Shown here piece by piece: positions 11,907 to 21,576 of a DNA stretch of 64,000 nucleotides (within the stretch, counting starts at the first letter, position 1; each line of letters begins with the position of its first letter). Source of the DNA: Campylobacter sp. CN_NE2 (GTDB lineage: Bacteria; Campylobacterota; Campylobacteria; Campylobacterales; Campylobacteraceae); assembly GCF_027797465.1 (NCBI RefSeq), contig NZ_CP115608.1:62001-126000 (forward strand), given 5' to 3'. Made by a program: the position numbers and the translations under genes. The notes beneath the pieces are model-generated. The model searched no databases. It was given only the letters and a program-made list of their open reading frames with translations, and had not been told where the DNA came from.

Positions 11907-13138
11907 AACACTCTTTAACTACCAAAATAACGATATTTTTCGTTATTGCGTTGATGCTTGTTTGTGTGCTTTTTATAACCTTTGGCAGAATTCAGATGAA
12001 TAAAGCCTTGTCTCGTATGCAGGCAAACCAAATCAACGCAATCAACTATCTTTTGGAGCTTTATGATCGCTCAATCCCACCGCAAGACATACAACAATAT
12101 TTTAAAAATTTTGGTCTTGAACTGGTAAAAGATAAAAATGTTATGGTAAATATCATCACAAGCGGAGAAAAAGTTTTTGCTCAAAAAACGCCACTTGGAG
12201 AGTTTGAGTCGATTCGCTATAATGATTCGCTTTTTTTAAATATCAAAAATGAATCTTTTGCAATCGCCTTTGAGAGCTTGGGAACAAAGAATTTAAACGA
12301 TCCGTTGTGGATAGGTTTTTTGATAGTCATTTCTGTTTTGATTTCACTTTATCTTTCGATGATTCGCAGTTTTACGCCACTTAAAAAACTTAATCGAAAT
12401 ATTCAACGCTTCGCAAGTGGTGATATGGAGATAAAAATTTTAGACAAGCCACGCCAAGATGAAATAGGGCAGGTTGCAATCGAATTTGATAACGCAGTTA
12501 GTAAAATTCAAGAGCTAATTCGCTCTCGCCAACTTTTTTTGCGAACCATTATGCATGAGCTTAAAACACCTATTGGCAAAGGTCGCATAATATCAGAAAT
12601 GATAGAAGATGAAACGCAAAAATCAAGGCTAGTTGGGGTTTTTGAACGGCTTGAAATTTTGATAAATGAATTTGCAAAAATCGAACAACTGCTTTCGCGA
12701 AATTATTCATTAAATTATCAAGAGTGCCATTTTAGCTTGATTTTAGAGCAAGTCAAAGACATAGCAATGCTCGATAACTGGGACGAAAAAGTCGAAGTTA
12801 AGATGAATAGCGATGATATTGTAAATGTCGATTTTCAGCTGTTTTCTTTGGCTTTGAAAAATTTAATCGATAATGCGCTTAAATATTCGGATAACAAAAA
12901 GGCACTAGTTGTTTGCGATAAAAACCGAATTTGCGTTAGCAATCAAGGCAATGCGCTTTCAAAATCGTTTGAATATTATAAACAAGCTTTTATCCGCAAT
13001 AAGGGCGAAAAAACAAGCGGAATGGGGCTTGGGCTTTATATCGTGGATAAAATTTGCGAAATGCATAAGTTTAAATTTGATTACAATTACAGCGACGGAC
13101 GGCACTTTTTTTGCCTAAATTTAAATAAAAATGATTAA
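11903..13138 (+). CDS. racS: Sensor histidine kinase RacS
   Basis: Inner-membrane kinase of 411 residues. Two membrane helices (about residues 10-27 and 138-156) flank a periplasmic sensor of about 110 residues; then a HAMP segment, a HisKA domain with His218 in MHELKTPIGKG and an ATP-binding domain with NLIDNALKYS and GMGLGLYI. It phosphorylates RacR. Translationally coupled to racR by an ATGA overlap, 11 bases before recR. Confidence 0.9.
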   Translation: MKHSLTTKITIFFVIALMLVCVLFITFGRIQMNKALSRMQANQINAINYLLELYDRSIPPQDIQQYFKNFGLELVKDKNVMVNIITSGEKVFAQKTPLGEFESIRYNDSLFLNIKNESFAIAFESLGTKNLNDPLWIGFLIVISVLISLYLSMIRSFTPLKKLNRNIQRFASGDMEIKILDKPRQDEIGQVAIEFDNAVSKIQELIRSRQLFLRTIMHELKTPIGKGRIISEMIEDETQKSRLVGVFERLEILINEFAKIEQLLSRNYSLNYQECHFSLILEQVKDIAMLDNWDEKVEVKMNSDDIVNVDFQLFSLALKNLIDNALKYSDNKKALVVCDKNRICVSNQGNALSKSFEYYKQAFIRNKGEKTSGMGLGLYIVDKICEMHKFKFDYNYSDGRHFFCLNLNKND

Positions 13139-13149
13139 AAGATGAGTTT

Positions 13150-13725
13150 ATGAAAAAAAATTTAGCACAAAAATTTGACGAGCTTGTTGCTTCTTTTGAA
13201 AAGCTTCCGGGCGTGGGTAAAAAATCAGCCTTAAAATATGCCTATTTTGTGGGAGTTGAAAACTCTTTTATGGGGCTAAATTTAGCTCACTGCATAGAAG
13301 AGGCAGTTAAAAATTTACGCCGCTGCGAAATTTGTGGCGGAATTTGCGAAAGCGAAATTTGTGAAGTTTGTGCCGATTTTGGCAGAAATAGAGATAAAAT
13401 TTGCATAGTTGAAACGCCAAAAGATATTTTTATTTTTGAAAATAATAACATTTTTGACGGGCTTTATTTTGTGCTTGATGATGTAAATGAGCAAATTTTG
13501 GCTCGTCTTGAAAAAATGATCGATGAAAATGGCTCAGATGAGCTTATTTTTGCACTCACTCCAAGTGTGAATTCAGACGGCATTATGCTGTATATAGAAG
13601 ATAAACTCAAACACAAAAGCATTAAATTTAGCAAAATCGCACAAGGAATTCCTACAAATGTCAGCCTTGAAAATGTCGATATGCTTTCGCTTATAAAGGC
13701 TATGAACGGACGGGTTGGAATTTAA
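13150..13725 (+). CDS. recR: Recombination protein RecR
   Basis: RecR, 191 residues, loads RecA at gaps together with RecO. It has the N-terminal helix-hairpin-helix (KLPGVGKKSALKYA), a four-cysteine zinc finger (CEICGGICESEICEVC) and a Toprim domain (ICIVETPKDIFIFE). It is transcribed with racRS and followed by a terminator hairpin. Confidence 0.95.
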   Translation: MKKNLAQKFDELVASFEKLPGVGKKSALKYAYFVGVENSFMGLNLAHCIEEAVKNLRRCEICGGICESEICEVCADFGRNRDKICIVETPKDIFIFENNNIFDGLYFVLDDVNEQILARLEKMIDENGSDELIFALTPSVNSDGIMLYIEDKLKHKSIKFSKIAQGIPTNVSLENVDMLSLIKAMNGRVGI

Positions 13726-13731
13726 ATTTAA

Positions 13732-13767
13732 AATTCTCGGCAAATTTAGATAAATTCGCCGAGAATT
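13732..13767. terminator. Terminator between recR and cytochrome c gene
   Basis: AATTCTCGGCAAATTTA pairs with TAAATTCGCCGAGAATT with one G-U pair. It lies between convergent genes; the T-run is short. Confidence 0.7.
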
Positions 13768-13783
13768 AGAAGTTAAAGAGATT

Positions 13784-14989
13784 TTATTTTACACTAAATG
13801 TTTGTTCTGTGACATCATATCGTTTTGTAAATTCTTCGTTTTGAATTTGCAATACTTCTTGGAGTTGAGGTGCGATTACAAAGTATCCAACAGAAACTTT
13901 TATGGCGGTTGTGTTCTCTGGAATTTCTAGCGAAATTTCTCTTTTTTCATAAGGTTTTAGCCTTGTATCTTCGCCTTTTGCTTTGGCTGCATACGAAAGC
14001 GTTTCATATAAAAGTGCATTTTTGTAAATTGCTCTCATATCTATATTTTTAGTTTGTAAAACTTCACCATCTTTTAAAAAATCTATATCAAGAACCAAGC
14101 TCCTACCGCTAAAACCGCTTGGAATTCCATGGCTTATCAAATTTTTTACAAAAAGTTTTACTTCATTTTGACTGACTTTTTCAAAGCTTAATTCGATAGC
14201 ATTTTTCAAAATATCACTATTTCGTGCGCCTTCAAAAAAGTGAGATTTTATCTCTCTTGGAACCATATTTTCTCGCTGCATATCAGGGGCTATAATTTCG
14301 GTTTTACTATTTTTCATGTGGCAGTCTGTGCAAAGTTCTCTACTGCTTACAATTCGCATTTCTTCGCCTGTATTATAAAGCGAGTGCTCTGATTTAGTAG
14401 CTTGACCTTGATGACACGCTAAGCACAAATCATTATTTTCTCTAAAAAATCTACGCTCTTCGCTTTTATGAAAAATCGGCTCTTCATTTTTTAAATCATA
14501 AGGCCCCACAATTAAATCATCTTTTGTCCAATCAAATAGCTTATATCCGTTTTGAGTTTGATTATCACGCATTTTGACATGTTCTACGCTGTGACAAACA
14601 AAACAGCTAATGCCGTTTTTGACACTTTCGCTTTCGATTTTATTATGTAAATTTTTTGTTTCATCAGTTTGAATTCCAAGCATAGAAGCAAGAGCGACAT
14701 CATCGCTTATGTTTTTGGTTTCTAAGCGTGGATTATGACAAGTGCCACAACTTACCAAAACTTGCTCATAAATTTGCTTTGTTTCCGTTGCGACTAGCTC
14801 AACAGTTTTTTTGTATAGCTCACTAGAATCTTCGTGCGATTTAGCATGGAGCGAAGTGGTCCAATCAGCATGTATATCGTCGTGACATCCAAGACAGTTT
14901 TGTGGATCAGCCATGATAGAAACTTCATCATCGGCAACTAAATTTGAACTAAAAAAGACCAAAATAAGCACTGCAAAGAACTTTTTCAT
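13784..14989 (-). CDS. Periplasmic pentaheme cytochrome c (first of tandem pair)
   Basis: A 401-residue exported protein with signal peptide (MKKFFAVLILVFFSSNLVA) and five heme-binding C-x2-CH motifs: CLGCH, CGTCH, CFVCH, CLACH and CTDCH. The spacing and the shared LHAKSHED and HGIPSGFSGRSLVL segments show that it is a paralogue of the next gene. The C-terminal 150 residues carry no heme motif and look like a beta-rich domain. The family resembles cytochrome c-554-like multiheme proteins, which pass electrons in periplasmic respiratory chains; the redox partner is unknown. ATG 14989 is preceded by GGGAG, while the longer TTG start lacks one. Confidence 0.85.
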   Translation of the reverse strand: MKKFFAVLILVFFSSNLVADDEVSIMADPQNCLGCHDDIHADWTTSLHAKSHEDSSELYKKTVELVATETKQIYEQVLVSCGTCHNPRLETKNISDDVALASMLGIQTDETKNLHNKIESESVKNGISCFVCHSVEHVKMRDNQTQNGYKLFDWTKDDLIVGPYDLKNEEPIFHKSEERRFFRENNDLCLACHQGQATKSEHSLYNTGEEMRIVSSRELCTDCHMKNSKTEIIAPDMQRENMVPREIKSHFFEGARNSDILKNAIELSFEKVSQNEVKLFVKNLISHGIPSGFSGRSLVLDIDFLKDGEVLQTKNIDMRAIYKNALLYETLSYAAKAKGEDTRLKPYEKREISLEIPENTTAIKVSVGYFVIAPQLQEVLQIQNEEFTKRYDVTEQTFSVK

Positions 14990-15131
14990 TTGCAAACTCC
15001 CAAAATAAGGTAAATTTCCGTATAATATAATATTAATCTTAAAGTATCTTTAAATTTGCATTGTTCATAGTATTTTAGTGGTAAATTTGTGAATTTGGCG
15101 TTTAAGATATAATTTAAACGCCAAATTTAGG

Positions 15132-16541
15132 CTAATTTACCTTGAATTCTTTCGATATGACTTCGTAAGGTTTTGTATAAGTTTTGTCATCAATTTTTAA
15201 AATTTCTTGCAATTGTGGTGCTAAAATGTAATAACTTAAAGTTGCTTTTATACTATTTGTTTCATTTGGAATGCGAATATGAATTTCACGATTTTCTTTT
15301 GGCTTTAATCGTGTATCGCTTAATAGAGCTTTTGCTGAATACGATAGAGTTTCTGATCCAAATTTGCCTTCATAAGTAGCTCTGAAATCGATTGTTTCGG
15401 TTCTGATGACTTCATCTCCGTTTGAAAATAAAAGTTCTAAAACCAAACTTCTACCACTAAAACCGCTTGGCACCCCGTGTGGTATAGAATTTGAAACGAT
15501 GATTTTAGCAGTGCTTGATGCTGTTTTTTCCATATTTATATCAATTATATCTTTTAGAATATTACTATTCCTAGCACCTGCAAAAAAGTGTGATTTTATA
15601 TCGCGTTCGACCATATTATCTCTTTTGATTTGTGGGGCAAGTATTCCTTTTTTTATGCTTCCCATGTGGCAATCTACACATTTATCGTCTGTGCCACTTG
15701 AATTTAACTCTTCACCTGTGTTATACATAGAAAGTTCATTTTTAGTGGCTTGTCCTTGATGGCAAGATAGGCATAGATCGTTATTTTCTCTGAAAAAATC
15801 TCGTTTCCCAAAAGAGTGGAAAATCGTTTGTTGAGAGCTTAAATCATAAGGACCTACTATCAAATTTCCTTTTGTCCAATTTAGCATCTGATAACCGACT
15901 GTTGTATAATTATCTCTATGATTTATACTATCGACATTGTGACAAATATAACAGCTTATTCCGCTTTTTATATGCTCAGCTTCTAGTGCATTTTTTAGCT
16001 CATTTTTCACTGTTGAATCTATATCAAGCATAATCGCAAGAGCCGCGCTTTCACTGACAAATTTCTTTTCTAGTTTTGGGTTGTGACAAGTTCCACAGCT
16101 TAATAAAACCTGCTCGCGAATTTGACGAGTTTGGCTACTTACAAGAGTGATAGCTTTTTCATAAAGCGGATTTAAATCTTCGTGTGATTTAGCATGAAGC
16201 GAAGTTTCCCAGTCGGCAAACTGCTCTTTATGACAAGCAAAACAAGCAATCGGATTCATTATGTTTCCATTGTCTGCTTCTGCTACGGCATCTGATGAAA
16301 TCGTACCAGAAGTTGTCGATATTTCTGAGATAGATAATGTTTTTTCCGCAGGTTCTTCTGATACAATCTGTGTATCTGTGGCAGTGGAATCCGAAAGAGT
16401 TTGATCTTGTGACAGTGTTTCACTAGCCATAGTGGCATTTGTTTCGCTAAGCGTATTTTCATTATCTGTTTCTTGCGGAGTTTGTGCAAATGCACAACTT
16501 ATAAGTAATGCTGAAAAAATTGTAGCAAATAAAGCTTTCAT
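15132..16541 (-). CDS. Periplasmic pentaheme cytochrome c with Ser/Thr-rich linker (second of tandem pair)
   Basis: A 469-residue paralogue of the preceding gene. It has a signal peptide (ALFATIFSALLISCAFA), then a low-complexity Thr/Ser/Glu-rich segment of about 65 residues that the other copy lacks, then the same five heme motifs: CFACH, CGTCH, CYICH, CLSCH and CVDCH. The C-terminal HGVPSGFSGRSLVL domain is also conserved. The extra linker may tether the heme domain away from the membrane or a partner; this is inference. Both genes read towards recR from a region upstream of murC, so they may be one unit. Confidence 0.85.
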   Translation of the reverse strand: MKALFATIFSALLISCAFAQTPQETDNENTLSETNATMASETLSQDQTLSDSTATDTQIVSEEPAEKTLSISEISTTSGTISSDAVAEADNGNIMNPIACFACHKEQFADWETSLHAKSHEDLNPLYEKAITLVSSQTRQIREQVLLSCGTCHNPKLEKKFVSESAALAIMLDIDSTVKNELKNALEAEHIKSGISCYICHNVDSINHRDNYTTVGYQMLNWTKGNLIVGPYDLSSQQTIFHSFGKRDFFRENNDLCLSCHQGQATKNELSMYNTGEELNSSGTDDKCVDCHMGSIKKGILAPQIKRDNMVERDIKSHFFAGARNSNILKDIIDINMEKTASSTAKIIVSNSIPHGVPSGFSGRSLVLELLFSNGDEVIRTETIDFRATYEGKFGSETLSYSAKALLSDTRLKPKENREIHIRIPNETNSIKATLSYYILAPQLQEILKIDDKTYTKPYEVISKEFKVN

Positions 16542-16728
16542 CGTATTTTCCTCATAATTTGTATTTTTGCGCTTTCATAAAATTTTGGGATTATATCTTT
16601 ATTTTATTTAATTTTTGTTTAAAAACATTTAGAGAAAATAAAAAAATTATTTTTTCATTTCGTTATAAAATTTTTAGCCCAAATTTGGTAAAATCGCACA
16701 AAAATTTTTATAAATTTTAAGGATAAAT

Positions 16729-18036
16729 TTGAAAAAAGTTCATTTTATAGGCATTGGCGGGATTGGAATTTCTGCTCTTGCTAAATTTTTACATGAAAAA
16801 AACTATGAAATCAGCGGTTCTGATATAAAAGAGAGTGAAACTATCGCCGAGCTTAGAGAACAAGGTATGAAAATCAACACGCCTCACGATAAAAGCGCGA
16901 TTGAAAATCAAGATTTTGTCGTTTATAGTGCTGCGATAAAAGATGACAATGTCGAGCTAGTAGAAGCTAGAAACAAAGGCATTAAATGTCTTTCTCGCAA
17001 GGAAACTCTGCCTTATATTTTGCGATTTAAGCGAGTTTTTGCAGTTGCTGGGGCTCACGGCAAAAGCACGACAAGCGCTATGCTTTCAAGCCTAATCGAC
17101 GGAAGCGTCATCATCGGCGCAGTTTCAAAGCAATTTGGCTCAAATATGAAATACAGCAAAAGCGAAAATATTATTTTTGAAGCCGATGAGAGCGATAGCA
17201 GTTTTTTAAATTCAAATCCGTATTTGGCGGTGGTAACCAACGCAGAGCCCGAACACATGGAGCATTATGATTTTGATATTGAAAAATTCCACGCAGCTTA
17301 CAGGGGCTTTTTAGAAAGGGCGAAAATCCGCGTTATAAATGCAGAAGATGAGTTTTTAAAAACGCTAAAAATCGATTGCATAAAGCTATATCCTAGCCGT
17401 GATATAACAGAAGTTAAGCAGGTTTTGCGAAATAACGAGCCGTATATGAGTTTTAATCTCAAAGAGCTTGGTAAATTCGAAGTTTGGGGGCTTGGCAAAC
17501 ACATTGCCATTGACGCAAGTCTAGCGATACTAGCTGCAAATTGCGAAATAGGGCTTGAAGAGATTAGAGCAAATTTGCTAAATTTTAAGGGCATTAAAAA
17601 GCGATTTGACATTTTAACAGCAAGTAAAGATTTTGTTTTGATTGACGACTACGGGCATCACCCAACCGAGATAGCTGCTACTTTACAAAGTGCAAAAGAG
17701 TATGCAAATTTGCTAGGCATTGGCAAGATTACGGCGATTTTCCAGCCACACAGATACACTCGATTAAAGGCGAATTTGCAAGGTTTTAAAGAGTGTTTTA
17801 AAAATGTCGATGAGCTTGTTATTTTGCCTGTATATGCAGCAGGCGAGAGCGATAACGGGATAAATTTAAAAGACGAATTTAAAGCTTTAAATCCGCTTTT
17901 TGCCGAGAGAATTTCGCGAAACGGCGATAGCATAGAGTTTTATGATATTTTTGGCGTGAAACATATTTTAAACAGCGGTTTGGTTATCGGTTTTGGCGCA
18001 GGGGATATTTCGTATCAGTTGCGTGGCGAATTTTAG
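16729..18036 (+). CDS. murC: UDP-N-acetylmuramate--L-alanine ligase
   Basis: Cytoplasmic ligase adding L-Ala to UDP-MurNAc in peptidoglycan synthesis, 435 residues. The Rossmann start HFIGIGGIGISALA, the ATP loop AGAHGKSTTSAM and the Mur-ligase segments EADESDSSF and DDYGHHPTEI are all present. It starts with TTG behind AAGGATAAA. It leads murC, a small membrane protein gene and mutS2, the order I recall from C. jejuni (Cj1054c-Cj1052c). Confidence 0.96.
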   Translation: MKKVHFIGIGGIGISALAKFLHEKNYEISGSDIKESETIAELREQGMKINTPHDKSAIENQDFVVYSAAIKDDNVELVEARNKGIKCLSRKETLPYILRFKRVFAVAGAHGKSTTSAMLSSLIDGSVIIGAVSKQFGSNMKYSKSENIIFEADESDSSFLNSNPYLAVVTNAEPEHMEHYDFDIEKFHAAYRGFLERAKIRVINAEDEFLKTLKIDCIKLYPSRDITEVKQVLRNNEPYMSFNLKELGKFEVWGLGKHIAIDASLAILAANCEIGLEEIRANLLNFKGIKKRFDILTASKDFVLIDDYGHHPTEIAATLQSAKEYANLLGIGKITAIFQPHRYTRLKANLQGFKECFKNVDELVILPVYAAGESDNGINLKDEFKALNPLFAERISRNGDSIEFYDIFGVKHILNSGLVIGFGAGDISYQLRGEF

Positions 18037-18075
18037 GGCAAATTTGATAAATTCAGAGTGTTAAAGGGGCAAATT

Positions 18076-18432
18076 TTGAGATTTGTAGTTTTTATTGTTG
18101 CGACACTTTTTATGATTTCGATTTTTTTGATTGACGATGAAAAATTAAGCAAAAAAGCGAAATTTATTATAACGGCTGTGATTGCGATTTTTGCGATATT
18201 TGCTTACTCTTTTGAAACTTTTACCCAAAGCAAAGCAAAGGATTTAAACGAGCTTTCTACGGCATTTAAACAAGGAAAAACGCTTATTTGCAGTGACGGA
18301 AAATCGCAAACGCAAGTAAATTTGCAAAATTTTGAATTTTCCTTTGCCACTAGCTCATTTATCGCAAAAAGGGACGCCGAAAACGAATTTAAAAACAAAA
18401 CTTTTAACGCAAAAGACTGCACGATAAAATGA
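18076..18432 (+). CDS. Small two-helix membrane protein between murC and mutS2
   Basis: About 118 residues with two hydrophobic helices (FVVFIVATLFMISIFLI and AKFIITAVIAIFAIFAY) and a soluble C-terminal domain of about 65 residues with two cysteines (LICSDG and AKDCTIK) that could form a disulfide in the periplasm. I place the start at TTG 18076 because AAGGGG lies 7 bases before it; GTG 18058 is possible. Its stop overlaps the mutS2 start by 4 bases. The position between murC and mutS2 is conserved in C. jejuni as I recall, but the function is unknown. Confidence 0.8.
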   Translation: MRFVVFIVATLFMISIFLIDDEKLSKKAKFIITAVIAIFAIFAYSFETFTQSKAKDLNELSTAFKQGKTLICSDGKSQTQVNLQNFEFSFATSSFIAKRDAENEFKNKTFNAKDCTIK

Positions 18433-20636
18433 AAAATGATATTTTTTCTCGCCTTGATTTGAGCGAATATTTGGATAAATTTAACGCCTTTTTATCGCGT
18501 GAAAAACCACTATTTTTAGAAGGCGACAGCAAAATCAACTATGAAAAAATTTACGAATTTGCTAAATTTGACATCACGCTTTGTGAAAAAGTAGCAAATT
18601 TGGATGACGCTTTAATGCGAATCACCAAGCATGCCGTGCTTCACATAAGCGAAATTTACGAGTTTGCTAAAATTATAAAATATTTTTTGTATCTTAAAAA
18701 ACAGCCATTTAGCGGGAAACTAGCCGAGAGTTTGCTAAAAATCGAAATTCCTAGCGTGATTGTCGAAATTTCAGGTTATTTTGATAAAGACGGAAACTTC
18801 AAAGACAGCATTGATGAGCGATTTTCTGCGTTAAATGAAGCCTATAAAATCAAAAAGGAAGAGATAAATGTTGAGCTTAAAAGGCTAATTTATGCTAAAT
18901 CAATAAGCCCGTATTTAGTTGATACTCAAATTCACTACATTGGCGAAAGCGAAGCGCTTTTGGTGCGTGGCGGATTTAATCACGCGCTAAAAGGAAGTGT
19001 CATCGGGCGAAGTAGCGGCGGATATTTTTATGTAACGCCTGATAGCATTTCTAGGCTCAAATCAGCCCAAAGCGAGATTTTGGATAAAAAAGAAGAGCTT
19101 ATTTTTGAACATTGCAAAGAAATTTCGCAAATTTTTAATAAAAATTATCTATTTTTAAAATTTATAAATCACGCATTTGACGGCTTTGACGGACTTATCG
19201 CTAGGGCGATGATGATGAGAAATAATGATTTTGAGATAGTTTTAAACGATAGTTCAAAAGACATTATTTTGCGTGATTTTTCTCACCCGGCTCTAAAAAA
19301 TCCAAAACCCGTAAGTGCCAGTTTTACGGGCAAAGTTTTGCTGATTACCGGTGTTAATGCCGGCGGAAAAAGTATGCTTTTAAAATCGATTTTAAGTGCT
19401 TGTATTTTAAGCAAATATCTTTTGCCGATGAAAATTGGCGCCCAGCACTCTAAAATCGGCAATTTCAAAGAATTTGAACTCATCATGGAAGATCCGCAAA
19501 GCGTGAAAAATGACATTTCGACTTTTGCGGGGCGAATGATGAGTTTTTCAAAGCTTTTTGGACGCAAAAATTTGCTTATCGGTGTCGATGAAATCGAGCT
19601 TGGAACCGATTTTGAAGAAGCAGCTAGTCTTTATAGCGTGATAATTTCAAATTTAATGCAAAATGACATAAAAATGGTTATCACAACGCACCACAAACGC
19701 CTTGCTATGTTACTAGCAAAAGATAAAAGCGTGGATTTGTGTGCTGCACTTTATGATGAAAAAAACTCCGTCCCAAAATATGAGTTTTTAAAAGGCACGA
19801 TTGGCAAGTCTTATGCCTTTGAAACTGCACTTAGATATGGCATAAATGCGAATTTGGTGAGCCTTGCAAAACAAACTTACGGCGAAGATAAAGAAAATCT
19901 AAACGAAGCCATTTCAAAGGCGATAAATTTGGAATTAGAGCTAAAAGCGGAGCTTGAAAAGGTAAAATTAAAAGAGCAAAAACTGGGTATCTTAACGCAG
20001 AGTTTAAAAGAGCAAAAAGAGCGCAACGATAGCGAATTTAGAGCGGTTTTAAATAAGCTTGAAAGGGAGTATTATTTCGCCATAGAAGAAGCCAAAAAAA
20101 CGCTAAAACTAAACGATACAAAAGAGAAACAAAGAGCGATAAATAGGGCAAATGAGCTTAAAAATTCGGTTACGCTACCGCAAGGGGGCGACTCTGCGCC
20201 GATAGAATTTAAAATCGGCGATAGGGTGAAATATGAAAAAATAAAAGGCGAAATTGTTGCGATGAGTAAAAACGATGCTACGATTGAAAGCGACGGAATT
20301 CGCCTTAGAGTGCCACTAAATTTGCTAAAACGAAGCGGAAATATGCCGTCGCCAAAACCAAATTCGGTAAATATCAAAGTGCAAAAACCGCAAACGGCTT
20401 CTGTGGTGCTAGATCTGCACGGACTAAGAGCCGAAGAAGCTATCGAAAGACTTGATAAATTTATCAGCCAAAGCCTTGTAATGGGCTTTGACGAAGTTAT
20501 AGTCAAACACGGCATAGGCACAGGAAAACTAGCTTTTGCTGTAAAAGAGTTTTTAAAAACGCACCCAAGCGTAAAAGAATTTCGCGACGGAAGCCCAAGT
20601 GAAGGCGGTTTTGGAAGCAAAATCGTGAGATTTTGA
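18429..20636 (+). CDS. mutS2: Endonuclease MutS2
   Basis: MutS2, 735 residues. The MutS core ATPase has Walker A GVNAGGKSMLLKS, Walker B IGVDEIELGTDFEE and ITTHHK. A coiled coil follows, and the C-terminal Smr nuclease domain has VVLDLHGLRAEEAIERL and KHGIGTGKL. It lacks the mismatch-recognition domain of MutS. In related bacteria it limits recombination or rescues collided ribosomes. Start overlaps the previous gene (ATGA). Confidence 0.93.
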   Translation: MKNDIFSRLDLSEYLDKFNAFLSREKPLFLEGDSKINYEKIYEFAKFDITLCEKVANLDDALMRITKHAVLHISEIYEFAKIIKYFLYLKKQPFSGKLAESLLKIEIPSVIVEISGYFDKDGNFKDSIDERFSALNEAYKIKKEEINVELKRLIYAKSISPYLVDTQIHYIGESEALLVRGGFNHALKGSVIGRSSGGYFYVTPDSISRLKSAQSEILDKKEELIFEHCKEISQIFNKNYLFLKFINHAFDGFDGLIARAMMMRNNDFEIVLNDSSKDIILRDFSHPALKNPKPVSASFTGKVLLITGVNAGGKSMLLKSILSACILSKYLLPMKIGAQHSKIGNFKEFELIMEDPQSVKNDISTFAGRMMSFSKLFGRKNLLIGVDEIELGTDFEEAASLYSVIISNLMQNDIKMVITTHHKRLAMLLAKDKSVDLCAALYDEKNSVPKYEFLKGTIGKSYAFETALRYGINANLVSLAKQTYGEDKENLNEAISKAINLELELKAELEKVKLKEQKLGILTQSLKEQKERNDSEFRAVLNKLEREYYFAIEEAKKTLKLNDTKEKQRAINRANELKNSVTLPQGGDSAPIEFKIGDRVKYEKIKGEIVAMSKNDATIESDGIRLRVPLNLLKRSGNMPSPKPNSVNIKVQKPQTASVVLDLHGLRAEEAIERLDKFISQSLVMGFDEVIVKHGIGTGKLAFAVKEFLKTHPSVKEFRDGSPSEGGFGSKIVRF

Positions 20637-20744
20637 TTTTTTAAATTTAAAATTTTTAATCCATAAATTTAATCTAAAATTGTGTAAATTTTTGATAAAA
20701 TATATCGTTATTAAAATTTAAAAAATCCCGTAAAAAGGATATTT

Positions 20745-21541
20745 ATGCAAAATAAAATCGCAAATACGCTATTTATTCCATTGATCGCAAGAATTCATGC
20801 AAGTAAAAATTTCAAGCAGTATTTTTACGATGAGACGGCGATGAAATTTGAAGATAAAATCCCGCAAAAATTCCTAAAAATTTCGTCCGAATACGAGTCT
20901 TTGGCTTCTGCGGCAAGATACTATGAAACCGACATTATGATAAAGGATTTTATTGCCACACACGGCGTTTGTAATGTCGTAAATTTGGGCTGTGGCTTGG
21001 AGACTTTGGCGTTTCGTTTCGGCAAAAATGGGGCGAAATTTTACGGCGTTGATTTGGCAGAAGTTATCAAATTTAGGCAAAATTTGCTACCACAAAATGA
21101 TAATGAAACTCTGATTTCATGCGATTTATTTGATATGAAATGGACAGAAATTTTAGATAAAAGCTTGCCTACGATTTTTGTCGCAAACGGCGTTTTTATG
21201 TATTTTACCGAGAAAAAATACTAAATTTAATCGCAAATTTAAAGGCAAATTTTAAAAATTCCGAGCTTATTTTTGATGCTACGACAAAATTTGGCATAAA
21301 ATGCGCGAATTTTTATGTTGGGCGGTTTGGCAAAGATATGGCTAAAATGGAGTTTTGCGTGCAAAATATGGGCGAATTTGCCGGTAAGTGCGAGTGTGAA
21401 ATTTTAAGCAAAACGCCGTTTTTCGCCACTGCACGAAAAATGCTAAAAAATAAAACAAAACTCTCCACTCGCCTTATAATGGCGTTTGTGGATAAATTTG
21501 ATTTGGCGTTTATTTTGAGATTAAATTTGCGAAAAAAATAA
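20745..21541 (+). pseudogene. SAM-dependent methyltransferase (LCM/PPM1-like) split by a frameshift
   Basis: The first frame (20745-21224) gives 159 residues with the SAM motif VVNLGCGLETLAFRF and ends at VFMYFTEKKY. The family sequence continues in the -1 frame from 21218 (ILNLIANLKANFKNSELIF...) to TAA at 21539-21541, giving about 265 residues when joined. The break is at an A6 run (21213-21218); one more A restores the frame. The methyltransferase would act on a small molecule or protein carboxyl group; substrate unknown. Options are a decayed gene, phase variation of the A-run, programmed -1 slippage at AAA AAA, or a sequencing error. Confidence 0.82.
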
Positions 21542-21564
21542 AAAAGACGGGCAAAACGCCCGTC
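21536..21564 (-). terminator. Terminator of guaA
   Basis: GACGGGC / GCCCGTC with a 5-base loop, followed on the minus strand by a T-run. It lies just beyond the guaA stop. Confidence 0.85.
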
Positions 21565-21576
21565 AAAATTAAAAAA

